In this document: positions 51,929 through 60,223 of the stretch, in pieces
Layout of the letters: each line of letters begins with the position of its first letter
Position numbering within the stretch: position 1 is the stretch's first letter
Assembly: GCA_900766815.1 (NCBI GenBank)
Contig: CAAFWV010000057.1
Coordinates: 13,580 to 77,579 of the forward strand
Reading direction: 5' to 3'
Source of the DNA: Lachnospiraceae bacterium
Lineage (GTDB): Bacteria; Bacillota; Clostridia; Lachnospirales; Lachnospiraceae
Length of the DNA: 64,000 nucleotides
Program-made: the position numbers and the translations under genes
The notes under the pieces: model-generated
Seen by the model: the letters and a program-made list of their open reading frames with translations, nothing else
What the model was told of the DNA's origin: nothing
The model's database searches: none

Positions 51929-51944
51929 TTCACATCCTTGTGAA
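51929..51944 (-). promoter_or_regulatory. Candidate CsrA-binding hairpin in the flgL leader
   Basis: Minus strand TTCACAAGGATGTGAA: a perfect 5-base stem TTCAC/GTGAA presenting hexaloop AAGGAT. The exact core ACAAGGATGT matches the CsrA consensus. It is 26 bases from the flgL start; a second GGA is in the ribosome binding site AAGGAG (51910-51915), giving the two-site layout typical of CsrA repression. Confidence 0.7.
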
Positions 51945-52021
51945 TATTTTCATCCCTGACAGTATATTTATCGGTTGATTTATCCCAAATCTAAAGTATC
52001 GGTCTCGTATATTCTTTATGA

Positions 52022-53926
52022 TTATACTCCTGTCTGAAGTATCAGTCTGTCATAAACTTCCGTAAGTGTCTGTATCATCTTGGAAGCCATGGTATATGCA
52101 TTCTGGTATTTCAGCAGATTCACTGCCTCATCATCCGTATCAACACCCGAAATCGATATTCTCTGCTGGTCAATCGATTTGCCGATGTTGGTGAAATTAT
52201 TGTAAAAAGTGCTCGCGTTTTTACCGTTTAGGGCCACGTCAGAAAGAACACAGGTTAGGAATTCCTGAGTGGCTGCTCCTCTGTAGTTAGCTATATTCTT
52301 ATCGCCCACCATGTCAATCAGTCTGTCAACAATTCCATAGGCATCGCTACCCTCAGCCTTGTCAGACTTGGTTGCAAGCATTGTTGCGTCATTGTGAAGC
52401 GCAGTCAATATATTGAAGTTCTTGGCAGTCAGGTTATGGTAGCTGTCATCATCATTCTTAATTACAACAGATACCCTGTTGCCATCCTTATCCTTATACG
52501 CCTTATCAAATTCCTGCTGTGTTACATCAGAAGCATGATCAGCTGTAAAAAGAATGGTTCCGCCCTCTCCGTCCGAGGTGTAGCCCTCAAGAAGGATATT
52601 ATTGAAGGCATTGGCAAAGATTCTGCACCACTCATTCAGCTGCTGCTGGTAGTAGGGCACGCCCTGATAGCTTATGGCCCTGCCTACCTCAGCCTCTCTT
52701 CCGGAGAAGTTGGAAGGTACAACCGCTTCACTCCTATCAGTATCTATTGTGAAATAATAGGTACACTCGCCTGTGGCAGCATCATAATCGTACGTCCAGT
52801 CATCATAATAGTATTCCTTATTACCCAGGGTAATCTTACCGCCTGTGTCAGAAAGAGTACACTTATCCAGATCCTTGGCATATTCCTTATTGACAGATAC
52901 TGCTATTGTCTGCTTATCGCCTACCGCCTTATCCACTGCCTTAATGGTGCCCTTGAAGTTCTCGGCATTGTTACCGTCTCTCATCTCAATGAGTCCCTGA
53001 AGCTCACCGCCGAGTCTCGCATTGTAGAGTGAGAATTCATCTCCGAGCGCACCTGTATTGGTATTGGTTACCCAGTATACATTGTACAGACCGTCGATAT
53101 CGGACTGGTTAATCTTCTCATCCGACTGCTTGGCAACACAGGCAAGGGTATTGTATTCATTGGTGTCAACTAAGAGCTGACCGCCCGCAATACGTACAAT
53201 ATATCCGCTGGCTCCGGTCTCTCTGTCGGGGTCGTTGCTGTCGGTTATCTTATATTCCTTAACATCCACATCAACTATTGCAGACAGCTGGTCCACAAGC
53301 ATGGTTCTCTTGTCCCTAAGCTCATTGGCCTTAGAGCCGGATAACTCGATAACATTAATCTGCTTATTGAGGGTCGCTATCTGATTGGCAAGAGAATTAA
53401 TCTCATCAATCTTTAGCTTAATCTCAGAGTTAACATCCTTCTGCACCTGTTCAAGGCTTGAAGCCATGGAATTGAAATATTCACACAGGTTGCCCGCAAA
53501 GCCGATAAACTGCGACTTGGTGGATACGTTGGCAGGATTCTTCTTAACCTCAGCCATGGCATCCATCATCTTGTTGAATATGGTCGTGAAGCCTTCAAGC
53601 GTAGAGTCATCCTTGAAATAATCCTCTATCTGCTTCATATAATAATTCTTCATATCATATTCGCCGGCCTTGGTATTGTTGTTCCAATACTTGCTGTCGT
53701 AGAAATCGTCATGAATTCTCTCAATGGCAAGAGTATCAACACCCGCACCGACACAGCCGTAGGTGGTGAATACTCTGAGTGCCTCTGATGCTCCGGACTT
53801 AACCTCCTGGCGGCTGTAGCCCTCTGTCTCAGCATTCGATATGTTATTTGCCGTAGTATTCAGTCCCGCATTACTGTTCAGCAGTCCCGTATAAGCTGTA
53901 TTTAATCCAAAAAACTGTGAAGGCAT
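52022..53926 (-). CDS. flgK: Flagellar hook-associated protein 1, second copy
   Basis: 634 residues. The N-terminus FFGLNTAYTGLLNSNAGLNT with NNISNAETEGYSRQEV and the C-terminus VNLLKYQNAYTMASKMIQTL are the standard rod/hook/HAP1 ends. The central region is extended. It follows another flgK-type gene by 34 bases and does not resemble it closely except at the ends, so this looks like an old duplication. One copy may serve as the true HAP1 and the other as an additional junction component. Confidence 0.88.
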   Translation of the reverse strand: MPSQFFGLNTAYTGLLNSNAGLNTTANNISNAETEGYSRQEVKSGASEALRVFTTYGCVGAGVDTLAIERIHDDFYDSKYWNNNTKAGEYDMKNYYMKQIEDYFKDDSTLEGFTTIFNKMMDAMAEVKKNPANVSTKSQFIGFAGNLCEYFNSMASSLEQVQKDVNSEIKLKIDEINSLANQIATLNKQINVIELSGSKANELRDKRTMLVDQLSAIVDVDVKEYKITDSNDPDRETGASGYIVRIAGGQLLVDTNEYNTLACVAKQSDEKINQSDIDGLYNVYWVTNTNTGALGDEFSLYNARLGGELQGLIEMRDGNNAENFKGTIKAVDKAVGDKQTIAVSVNKEYAKDLDKCTLSDTGGKITLGNKEYYYDDWTYDYDAATGECTYYFTIDTDRSEAVVPSNFSGREAEVGRAISYQGVPYYQQQLNEWCRIFANAFNNILLEGYTSDGEGGTILFTADHASDVTQQEFDKAYKDKDGNRVSVVIKNDDDSYHNLTAKNFNILTALHNDATMLATKSDKAEGSDAYGIVDRLIDMVGDKNIANYRGAATQEFLTCVLSDVALNGKNASTFYNNFTNIGKSIDQQRISISGVDTDDEAVNLLKYQNAYTMASKMIQTLTEVYDRLILQTGV

Positions 53927-53960
53927 ATCATCATCCTCCCATACTAATTAATATGAAAAA

Positions 53961-55709
53961 TCACGTGCCGAGTGTATTGAGAATATGTTCAAGCATCTCG
54001 TCAACTACATTAATGTATCTGCTGGATGCATTATACGCATTCTGGAACTTAACCATGAAGGTCAGCTCCTCATCCTGAGACACTCCGATTATCTGCTCTC
54101 TTGCATTGGCTGCGGCAGTTACCGTTGCTGCCTGACTGTCAAGCAGAGAGTTGTATACGAAGCCTGAGTTGGCAACCTGGCTCACCAGATCACCATAATA
54201 ATCCACAAACGAGCTCTGCTTCTTAACATTAGGATTAAGAGTATTATTCTCTGCCTCGAAGGCTCTCTTAATCTTATTCATTGTCTCATAATCCACAGAA
54301 CCGTCAGCCAGGACAAAGCCAAGCTTGGTAGGCTCTCTTAGCAGGTCTGCATTAATCTGAATATTGGTTGTCGTGTATAGCGATTCCTGAACATATCCGT
54401 TAACAGTCTTACTGTTTGGATTGTAGGTACCGGTCTGTTCCCCGTTATATACGACATTGCCGAATTCATCAAGAGAATAACCGTCACTGGCTATCTTCTG
54501 AAAGACCTGAATCGGTACATACTGTCCGAGGTTATCATCAAAGGTCATAAGATAATGTGTAGACTTATTCTCTGCAGACATTGCCGCATCTCTTATTATT
54601 TCATTAATAGTTGTTGTAATACCGTGTACCAGCTGGTCAAACTCAGCCATTACATTCATACATACGGACTGTGAAATATCATATTCATATCTTCCGTCAT
54701 CAATTAGATCCGTATAATCAGCCTTGTGGTCTCCTCTTGCAAGCATTCTCGACTTAAGGGAACCGATGTCGGTATTAAGATCTGATGAAATCACCCTGTT
54801 AAGATTGAATACCGCTGCCTTGTTGGCTTCCTCTGCCGAATATATCTTGTTGCCTGCATTATCAAGGGTAAATCTTGCGTTTTTCTCCCAGAACGGAGTA
54901 TAGAAGCCGGTTGAGGGATCTTCATATAAGCCAATAGAATATGCTATCTCGCCTCGAACCAGGTCCTCTCCTTCGAGCTGCACCCATACCGTACAGTCCA
55001 CATCTTCATTGTAGGTGATGTTTCCATACTTGGACAGCTCATCTAAGAGGTCATTCCTCTTGTCTCTCAGGTCGTTAGCCTTCTCAACCGATACGCCCTC
55101 AGCTCCTACATTGGTTATCTCTATATTTCTGATCTCGTCATTTAATGCTTTGATTTCTTTAGCTATATTATTAATTCTGTATACATCGCTCTTGATGCTC
55201 TCATTAAGACTGAGCTGGTATTCGGTGAGACCTTCGTATACCGATTGTGCTCTTGAGATAAATTCCTGACAGCGCTCAACAAATAAGCCCTGGGTTACTG
55301 CACTTGAAGGATCCTTAGAAAGCTCCTGTACAGAAGTCCAGAGGTCGCCGATAGACTCCTGGAAGGATTCGCCGTTAAGCTCATCCAGGAGATTCTCGAT
55401 CTCACTTATGGCATCCGAAGAAACGTTATAGAAGGCCTCGCGACCCGCTTCCCTTCTATAGGTCGTATCTAAGAATACATCTCTTACCTGTCTTGTCTTG
55501 GAATATACGACACCGAGACCAAGCTGCTGATTGGCTACAGACTTATAATCCGTCTTGATGGTATTATAGGTAGCCGTGCTTGTCAGGACCTGCTGACGCA
55601 CGTATCCCGAGGTGTCGACATTGGAAATATTATGTGCTGTTGTATTAAGCGAATTCTGGCTTGTCTGAAGGCCGGATACTCCGATATAAAGGCTTCCCAT
55701 CAGTGGCAT
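53961..55709 (-). CDS. flgK: Flagellar hook-associated protein 1, first copy
   Basis: 582 residues. N-terminal MGSLYIGVSGLQTSQNSLNT with AHNISNVDTSGYVRQQV, and C-terminal FMVKFQNAYNASSRYINVVDEM, identify HAP1. The predicted start MPLMGSL has GGAGG eight bases upstream; ATG 55700 is an alternative. It is preceded by flgN by 20 bases and followed by the second flgK. HAP1 forms the first junction ring on the hook. Confidence 0.92.
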   Translation of the reverse strand: MPLMGSLYIGVSGLQTSQNSLNTTAHNISNVDTSGYVRQQVLTSTATYNTIKTDYKSVANQQLGLGVVYSKTRQVRDVFLDTTYRREAGREAFYNVSSDAISEIENLLDELNGESFQESIGDLWTSVQELSKDPSSAVTQGLFVERCQEFISRAQSVYEGLTEYQLSLNESIKSDVYRINNIAKEIKALNDEIRNIEITNVGAEGVSVEKANDLRDKRNDLLDELSKYGNITYNEDVDCTVWVQLEGEDLVRGEIAYSIGLYEDPSTGFYTPFWEKNARFTLDNAGNKIYSAEEANKAAVFNLNRVISSDLNTDIGSLKSRMLARGDHKADYTDLIDDGRYEYDISQSVCMNVMAEFDQLVHGITTTINEIIRDAAMSAENKSTHYLMTFDDNLGQYVPIQVFQKIASDGYSLDEFGNVVYNGEQTGTYNPNSKTVNGYVQESLYTTTNIQINADLLREPTKLGFVLADGSVDYETMNKIKRAFEAENNTLNPNVKKQSSFVDYYGDLVSQVANSGFVYNSLLDSQAATVTAAANAREQIIGVSQDEELTFMVKFQNAYNASSRYINVVDEMLEHILNTLGT

Positions 55710-55729
55710 AGCATAACCCTCCTGATTAT

Positions 55730-56248
55730 TTATTGCTTTGCATCAAAGCCGCCCTTCGTATTACCCATATATGCACCTGAATTCAGGGCATTCTTAGAAT
55801 AGTTGGCAGTCTCAGGGGCTGCTTTATATGCCTGCAGCACATTCATATCGAACTGAACCATCTCAAGCGAGCTCTCGATAAGCTCCCTGTTCTGCTCATT
55901 GGTCCTCTTCATCTGACCTATGGTATCCGATAATTTGTCATAAATTGCTGCCAGTCTGTTCTGTTCTGCCGGCCTGCTTCTAAGAATTTCAATCAGGTCG
56001 GTTAGCTTAAGGGTCTTAACATCCTTGCCAAGAACATTAGCTATGTCTTTCATGCCCTCTTCTCTCTTCTTATCAAGGGCATTCACCTTGTTCACGATCT
56101 CCTGCTCATCCTCCGTGATTCGCGACAGAGCCTCAAGGTCACCGCTTATAAGTACCGGTGTCTTGCTCATGGACAGCTTTAGCAGGTCTTCATATAATGA
56201 ATCCTCCTGCTCAAGTATGCTTATTAAATCTTCCATCAAGCTAGCCAC
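55730..56248 (-). CDS. flgN: FlgN-like export chaperone
   Basis: 172 residues, helical: LMEDLISILEQEDSLYEDLLKL at the start, then ITEDEQEIVNKVNALDKKREEG and NRLAAIYDKLSDTIGQMKRTNEQNRELIES. FlgN keeps FlgK and FlgL soluble for export; position between flgM and flgK fits. The start is GTG 56248, with GGAGG nine bases upstream; the next ATG (56236) has no such site. The C-terminus is Gly/Ala-rich and probably flexible. Confidence 0.88.
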   Translation of the reverse strand: MASLMEDLISILEQEDSLYEDLLKLSMSKTPVLISGDLEALSRITEDEQEIVNKVNALDKKREEGMKDIANVLGKDVKTLKLTDLIEILRSRPAEQNRLAAIYDKLSDTIGQMKRTNEQNRELIESSLEMVQFDMNVLQAYKAAPETANYSKNALNSGAYMGNTKGGFDAKQ

Positions 56249-56290
56249 CGATTATCTCCTCCGTAAGCAAATTGTCTACCGCACAGCACC

Positions 56291-56331
56291 AATTCCTCTT
56301 GACGCGAGATTTCCCGCGTCAATTAAGAATT
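56291..56331 (-). promoter_or_regulatory. Intercistronic hairpin between flgM and flgN
   Basis: TTGACGCG and CGCGTCAA (8-base arms, 56299-56322) enclose an 8-base loop whose minus-strand sequence is GGAAATCT. Outer AATTC/GAATT arms extend it. There is no U-tract, so it is not a standard terminator; it may protect the flgM mRNA or tune flgM:flgN ratio. Confidence 0.5.
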
Positions 56332-56605
56332 AGTATGCAGCATACTTCTGGTAAAGTCTCTCTGCAAGAGTGGTATTGTCCATCTCGTAGGTTCCGTCCT
56401 CGATACGACTCTTAACAGAGTCAACCAAATCCTGACGAATATCAGGGGCGTTCTTTACCGCCTGCTTAGCTACCTGGATATCCTTACCCATGCTGGAGAT
56501 CTGGAGCTGGTCAAGGAACTTACCCTTACCGGTCTCCTTCACGCTCTTACCGGTAGCAGGCTTATTATAAAGCTGCTGTACCTGTACATATGAATCAATA
56601 CGCAT
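56330..56605 (-). CDS. flgM: Anti-sigma-28 factor FlgM
   Basis: 91 residues. FlgM holds SigD inactive until it is removed by export or degradation. The N-terminal MRIDSYVQVQQLYNKPATGK is loose; the C-terminal sigma-binding helices read DIRQDLVDSVKSRIEDGTYEMDN and AERLYQKYAAY, with the usual spacing. Its own promoter is of the SigD type, giving negative feedback. The ribosome binding site lies inside a CsrA-type hairpin. First gene of the flagellar transcript. Confidence 0.93.
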   Translation of the reverse strand: MRIDSYVQVQQLYNKPATGKSVKETGKGKFLDQLQISSMGKDIQVAKQAVKNAPDIRQDLVDSVKSRIEDGTYEMDNTTLAERLYQKYAAY

Positions 56606-56608
56606 ATT

Positions 56609-56645
56609 TACACCTCCCTGTGTATGCAGATTTACACAATCTGCA
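56609..56645 (-). promoter_or_regulatory. Two-hairpin flgM leader with candidate CsrA site
   Basis: Hairpin 1 (56625-56645): minus strand TGCAGATT, loop GTGTA, AATCTGCA. Hairpin 2 (56609-56624): TACAC, loop AGGGAG, GTGTA, holding the ribosome binding site in its loop and matching ACARGGAUGU at nine of ten positions. The GTGTA loop of hairpin 1 is identical to the 3-prime arm of hairpin 2, so the two can compete for TACAC. Confidence 0.55.
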
Positions 56646-56671
56646 TAAGGATAATCTTGGTTTCATTATCT

Positions 56672-56698
56672 TTATCGGAGAATTGGGTTAAGACTTTA
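56672..56698 (-). promoter_or_regulatory. SigD (sigma-28) promoter of flgM
   Basis: Minus strand TAAA (56695-56698), 15-base spacer, TCCGATAA (56672-56679), close to TAAA-N15-GCCGATAA. The predicted leader is about 60 bases. The -35 is only about 6 bases past the stop of the antiporter gene, with no terminator between. Confidence 0.8.
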
Positions 56699-56704
56699 GC
56701 ACTT

Positions 56705-58678
56705 TTACCAAATTATCTTCTTAATAAATACATAAAGTACGGTGACTACCAGTCCCAGGCAGAAGAGCATCAGTCCGAAGGACATGCTTCGGGTTATGAT
56801 GAAGCTGCTCTCCTTGAAGGTATCATGTTCAACCGCATATTCATGGACGTAGTTGCGCTCAGGCAGAGGCGGCTGCTTAAACAGTCCCCTTATCCTGTTA
56901 ATGAGTCTGACAGAATGCGAAACCAGGCTGCCCAGGTAATAGGTGAAGACATTGCCCTCCCTAAGCTCACCCTTAACCGGGCTGTCCTTATAAATTGTCT
57001 TACGAAGGGCAACCACTATCCAGTCAGTAAAGCTGTCAAAGACTCTGCAGATAACGCCGAATACGAAGGGCAGTAACCGAAGCAGTATCGGTCTGTATAT
57101 GAGATTCTCAAGGTCAAGCCATACAGGCCATCTGTTGACATATTCCCACTCCCCGTCCGTCTTCTTCATAAGAAGGAGTCTGACGACTACAAGGTAGAGC
57201 ACAATACCGATCAGTATTGAGATTGCGCCGCCGCGCAGGTTGGCCCATGAGAAATAATTAATCGGCTCCATGCTCTCCGTGCGAAGGAAGGAATCCGAGA
57301 TTTCTGCAAGGGCATCCATGGTATACTTGCTTGCCATACCGAAAACGGGAAGCACAAGAGCACTAAGTGACAGGCAGACTGCCGTCACGGGATTCATATA
57401 TTTCTTCTTATTGTCATATTCCTCCTGAAGCTTTAAATCCCTGTTGCGTTCAACGAAGATACAGATATAGAGCTTGGTCATGTATGCTACGGTAAAACCG
57501 CCGCTTACTAAGAATATCCATTCAACTATAGCCATCTGAGTACCGGATACGATGCCGGATACCAGACCCTCTGCAATTAAATGCCTGTATTCTACTATAC
57601 TTTCATGAATCAGAGTCTTGCTGATATAGCCGTCCCATAGCGGGATTCCACCGATTCCGAGTGCTCCCATTAAGAAGATCAGGTTAAGTAATGCTTTACG
57701 TCTGCCGAAGCCCCTCACTTTATTTAAGTCAAGGGAGTGGACATTCATAAATACAACGCCCGCAGCGCAAAACAGCACAAGCTTGATCAGAGAATGGTTG
57801 ACCATATGAAGCAGACTGCCGTGAAGTGCGATGCTGTTCTCATCGCCCAGAAGTCCCGCCATTCCGATACCGGTTAAGATAAAACCTATCTGGGATACCG
57901 ATGAGCAGGCAAGTGTTCTCTTAAGATCTATGCTAAACAGCGCAAGAACGGCACCGAGCAGCATGGTGCAGACTCCAATTGCCAGGATAAATAAGCCCCA
58001 GCTCTCATCACCCATAAAGATATAGCAGGTAAGGATAAGCACACCGAATACACCGGCCTTGGTAAGAATTCCCGAAAGCAGTGCGGATGCGGGTGCAGGT
58101 GCAACCGGATGAGCCTTGGGCAGCCAGATATGAAGCGGGAAGGCACCCGCCTTGGCGCCAAAGCCCACAAGCAGGCAGACAGCTGCTGCCCAGAGCTTAT
58201 GTTCAGTCTCAGGATATCCAATCTCCTTAAGGAGTCCCGCCTGGGCTGACAGCCCAATAAGTTCATCAAAGTTAAGCGTTCCCGTGAGGTCGTAGAGCAG
58301 GAATATACCCATAAGCATCACAAGACCGCCGATAATGGCAACACCAAGATAGGTTCCCGCAGCACGAAGGCTCTCAGGCTTCTCATCCTGTGCCACCCAG
58401 ACAAAGCTGGCAAGCGACATAATCTCAAAGAAGATAAATGTTGTGTAAAAGTCAGCTGACAGGAACACACCCACAGTCGCAAAATATGTAAGAATCAGAA
58501 AGAAATAATATCTTCCCTTCCTCTGATAATGCTTCATGTATTCAAGCGAAAACAGTGTCGATACCACCCACATAAAGGTAGCAATGATAGCATACATAAG
58601 CCTGAAGCCGTCAAGCCTGAAGCTAAGACCCATTCCGCATATATCACTAATATTCATACCAAAAGAAAAATCGTTCAT
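56705..58678 (-). CDS. Proton-conducting antiporter-like subunit (NuoL/MrpA-D type), fourth of four
   Basis: 657 residues, about 14-16 transmembrane helices, with a C-terminal extension after residue 480 (further helix pairs). Key antiporter residues: Glu in FIFFEIMSLAS, Lys in GFGAKAGAFPLHIWLPKAHP and Lys in LWDGYISKTLI. It likely moves protons or sodium in an Mrp-, Mbh- or complex-I-like complex. ATG 58678 (MNDFSFGMN) is chosen because GGGAG is 6 bases upstream. Last gene of the operon; flgM follows without a terminator. Confidence 0.85.
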   Translation of the reverse strand: MNDFSFGMNISDICGMGLSFRLDGFRLMYAIIATFMWVVSTLFSLEYMKHYQRKGRYYFFLILTYFATVGVFLSADFYTTFIFFEIMSLASFVWVAQDEKPESLRAAGTYLGVAIIGGLVMLMGIFLLYDLTGTLNFDELIGLSAQAGLLKEIGYPETEHKLWAAAVCLLVGFGAKAGAFPLHIWLPKAHPVAPAPASALLSGILTKAGVFGVLILTCYIFMGDESWGLFILAIGVCTMLLGAVLALFSIDLKRTLACSSVSQIGFILTGIGMAGLLGDENSIALHGSLLHMVNHSLIKLVLFCAAGVVFMNVHSLDLNKVRGFGRRKALLNLIFLMGALGIGGIPLWDGYISKTLIHESIVEYRHLIAEGLVSGIVSGTQMAIVEWIFLVSGGFTVAYMTKLYICIFVERNRDLKLQEEYDNKKKYMNPVTAVCLSLSALVLPVFGMASKYTMDALAEISDSFLRTESMEPINYFSWANLRGGAISILIGIVLYLVVVRLLLMKKTDGEWEYVNRWPVWLDLENLIYRPILLRLLPFVFGVICRVFDSFTDWIVVALRKTIYKDSPVKGELREGNVFTYYLGSLVSHSVRLINRIRGLFKQPPLPERNYVHEYAVEHDTFKESSFIITRSMSFGLMLFCLGLVVTVLYVFIKKIIW

Positions 58679-58751
58679 CATCTTCTCCCACATTATGAAG
58701 GTCCGGCCAAATCAAGGCGCCCCTTTTGCAAAGCAAATCATACTGCGTCCG

Positions 58752-60209
58752 TTACATCCCCGCAACATTCATGAGTATCTGCATCAGAGGCTCGCTGTGA
58801 AGACCAAGCACCACCATCATCACAACGAAGATAATAAGCGGAAGCATCATCTTCCAGTTCGGATCAGTGATCCCTTCATTGACCGAATCATCAAAGCCTT
58901 CATTTGTCCAAAATGCTCTGACAGTGATACTCATCATATATATTGCTGTGAGCAGTGCAGATACCAGCAGACAGCCAATACCGACAAGAGCAGGTATGCT
59001 TCCGTTATCAATCGCTGCTGAAGCAAGATTCCATTTGCTTACAAAGCCTGCCATTCCGGGAACTCCCATAAGCGCAAGACCTGATATCGTAAAGATTATG
59101 AAGGTCTTCGGCATATGCTTGCCCAGTCCGTCCAGCTCATATACATATTCCCTCTCCGTCTGATGCATAACCGCACCTGCACAGAAGAAAGAGCATATCT
59201 TCATTATTGCATGCATGATGAGGTGGCTTAGCGCTGCCACAAGTCCAAGAGGTGACATCATGGTCACGCCGAATAATATATATGAAAGGTTACTTATTGT
59301 GGAATAAGCAAGTCTTCTCTTAAAATGTGTCTCCTTAACAGCTCTGGAGCAGCCATATACTATGGTAAAGCAGACAATTGCCATAACAGTATATTGGGCC
59401 CAGGTACCTCTAAGGAAGTCTGCACCGAAGCAGTAATAGGTAAGTCTGATTATCGCAAAGGCTCCTGATTTAACTACCGCAACGGCATGAAGAAGCGCTG
59501 TAACGGGAGTCGGCGCAACACCCGCATCCGGAAGCCAGGAGTTGAAGGGACATACTGCTGCCTTAACGCCGAAGCCCATGAAGGCCAGGACATAGATAAG
59601 CAGTAGGACATTCGTCTTGTCACCGACACGAGTCATATCCAGCACTCCGCCTAAGGTAAACTCAGGAGTAATACCATAGATAATGACGAATATCATTCCA
59701 ATGAAGGCAAAGGCCGCACCGCCAAGGGAATAATACATATATTTCCGACCTGCAAGCACCGCCTTACGCGTCAGGGTATGCATAACAAGCGGCACCGTAA
59801 TAATGGTCAGAAGTTCATAGAAGAAATACATGGTAAGGATATTGTCGGCAAAGGCAATACCCAGAGTAACTCCATAGGTCATGGTATAGAACATGAAGAA
59901 TACAGTCTCATGCTCTTCCTTAGTCATATATTCAAAGGCATACAGGGTAGCTAAGGGCCATAGGATGGATACAAGCCCCGCAAAGATCATACCCAGGCCA
60001 TCCGCGCAGAAGGTAATATTAAGACCTCCGGCAAAGTTAACCACAGTATGGGGCATATGGTCCACTCCCAGAATCACCTGCCATACAAACAATGAATTAA
60101 GAATGACCATTGCCTCGATATAAAGCTCCATAAGTGAGCGTTTCTTCCACCTGATAACAGGAATCAGGGCTCCCGCTATGAAGGGCAACAATATACATAC
60201 AAGTATCAT
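58752..60209 (-). CDS. Proton-conducting antiporter-like subunit, third of four
   Basis: 485 residues, about 14 transmembrane helices. Conserved Glu in MYFFYELLTIITVPLVMHT, Lys in GFGVKAAVCPFNSWLPDAGVAPTP, and Lys in GVPGMAGFVSKWNLA. The PTPVTALLHAVAVVKSGAF segment is characteristic of NuoL/NuoM/MrpD channels. AGGAGG-rich ribosome binding site upstream. It follows the second paralogue by 14 bases and precedes the fourth by about 70. Membrane complex partner genes are to the right, partly outside the window. Confidence 0.87.
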   Translation of the reverse strand: MILVCILLPFIAGALIPVIRWKKRSLMELYIEAMVILNSLFVWQVILGVDHMPHTVVNFAGGLNITFCADGLGMIFAGLVSILWPLATLYAFEYMTKEEHETVFFMFYTMTYGVTLGIAFADNILTMYFFYELLTIITVPLVMHTLTRKAVLAGRKYMYYSLGGAAFAFIGMIFVIIYGITPEFTLGGVLDMTRVGDKTNVLLLIYVLAFMGFGVKAAVCPFNSWLPDAGVAPTPVTALLHAVAVVKSGAFAIIRLTYYCFGADFLRGTWAQYTVMAIVCFTIVYGCSRAVKETHFKRRLAYSTISNLSYILFGVTMMSPLGLVAALSHLIMHAIMKICSFFCAGAVMHQTEREYVYELDGLGKHMPKTFIIFTISGLALMGVPGMAGFVSKWNLASAAIDNGSIPALVGIGCLLVSALLTAIYMMSITVRAFWTNEGFDDSVNEGITDPNWKMMLPLIIFVVMMVVLGLHSEPLMQILMNVAGM

Positions 60210-60223
60210 CCCGATTCCTCCTC

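Noticed and set aside
51968..52003. SigD-like -10 elements (ACCGATAA, ACCGATAC) between flgK and flgL
   Set aside because: No TAAA at the required 15-base spacing; the genes are probably read from the flgM promoter.
56011..56026. CsrA-like GCAAGGATGT inside flgN
   Set aside because: One mismatch, no stem, and within coding sequence far from a start; it simply encodes Gly-Lys-Asp-Val.
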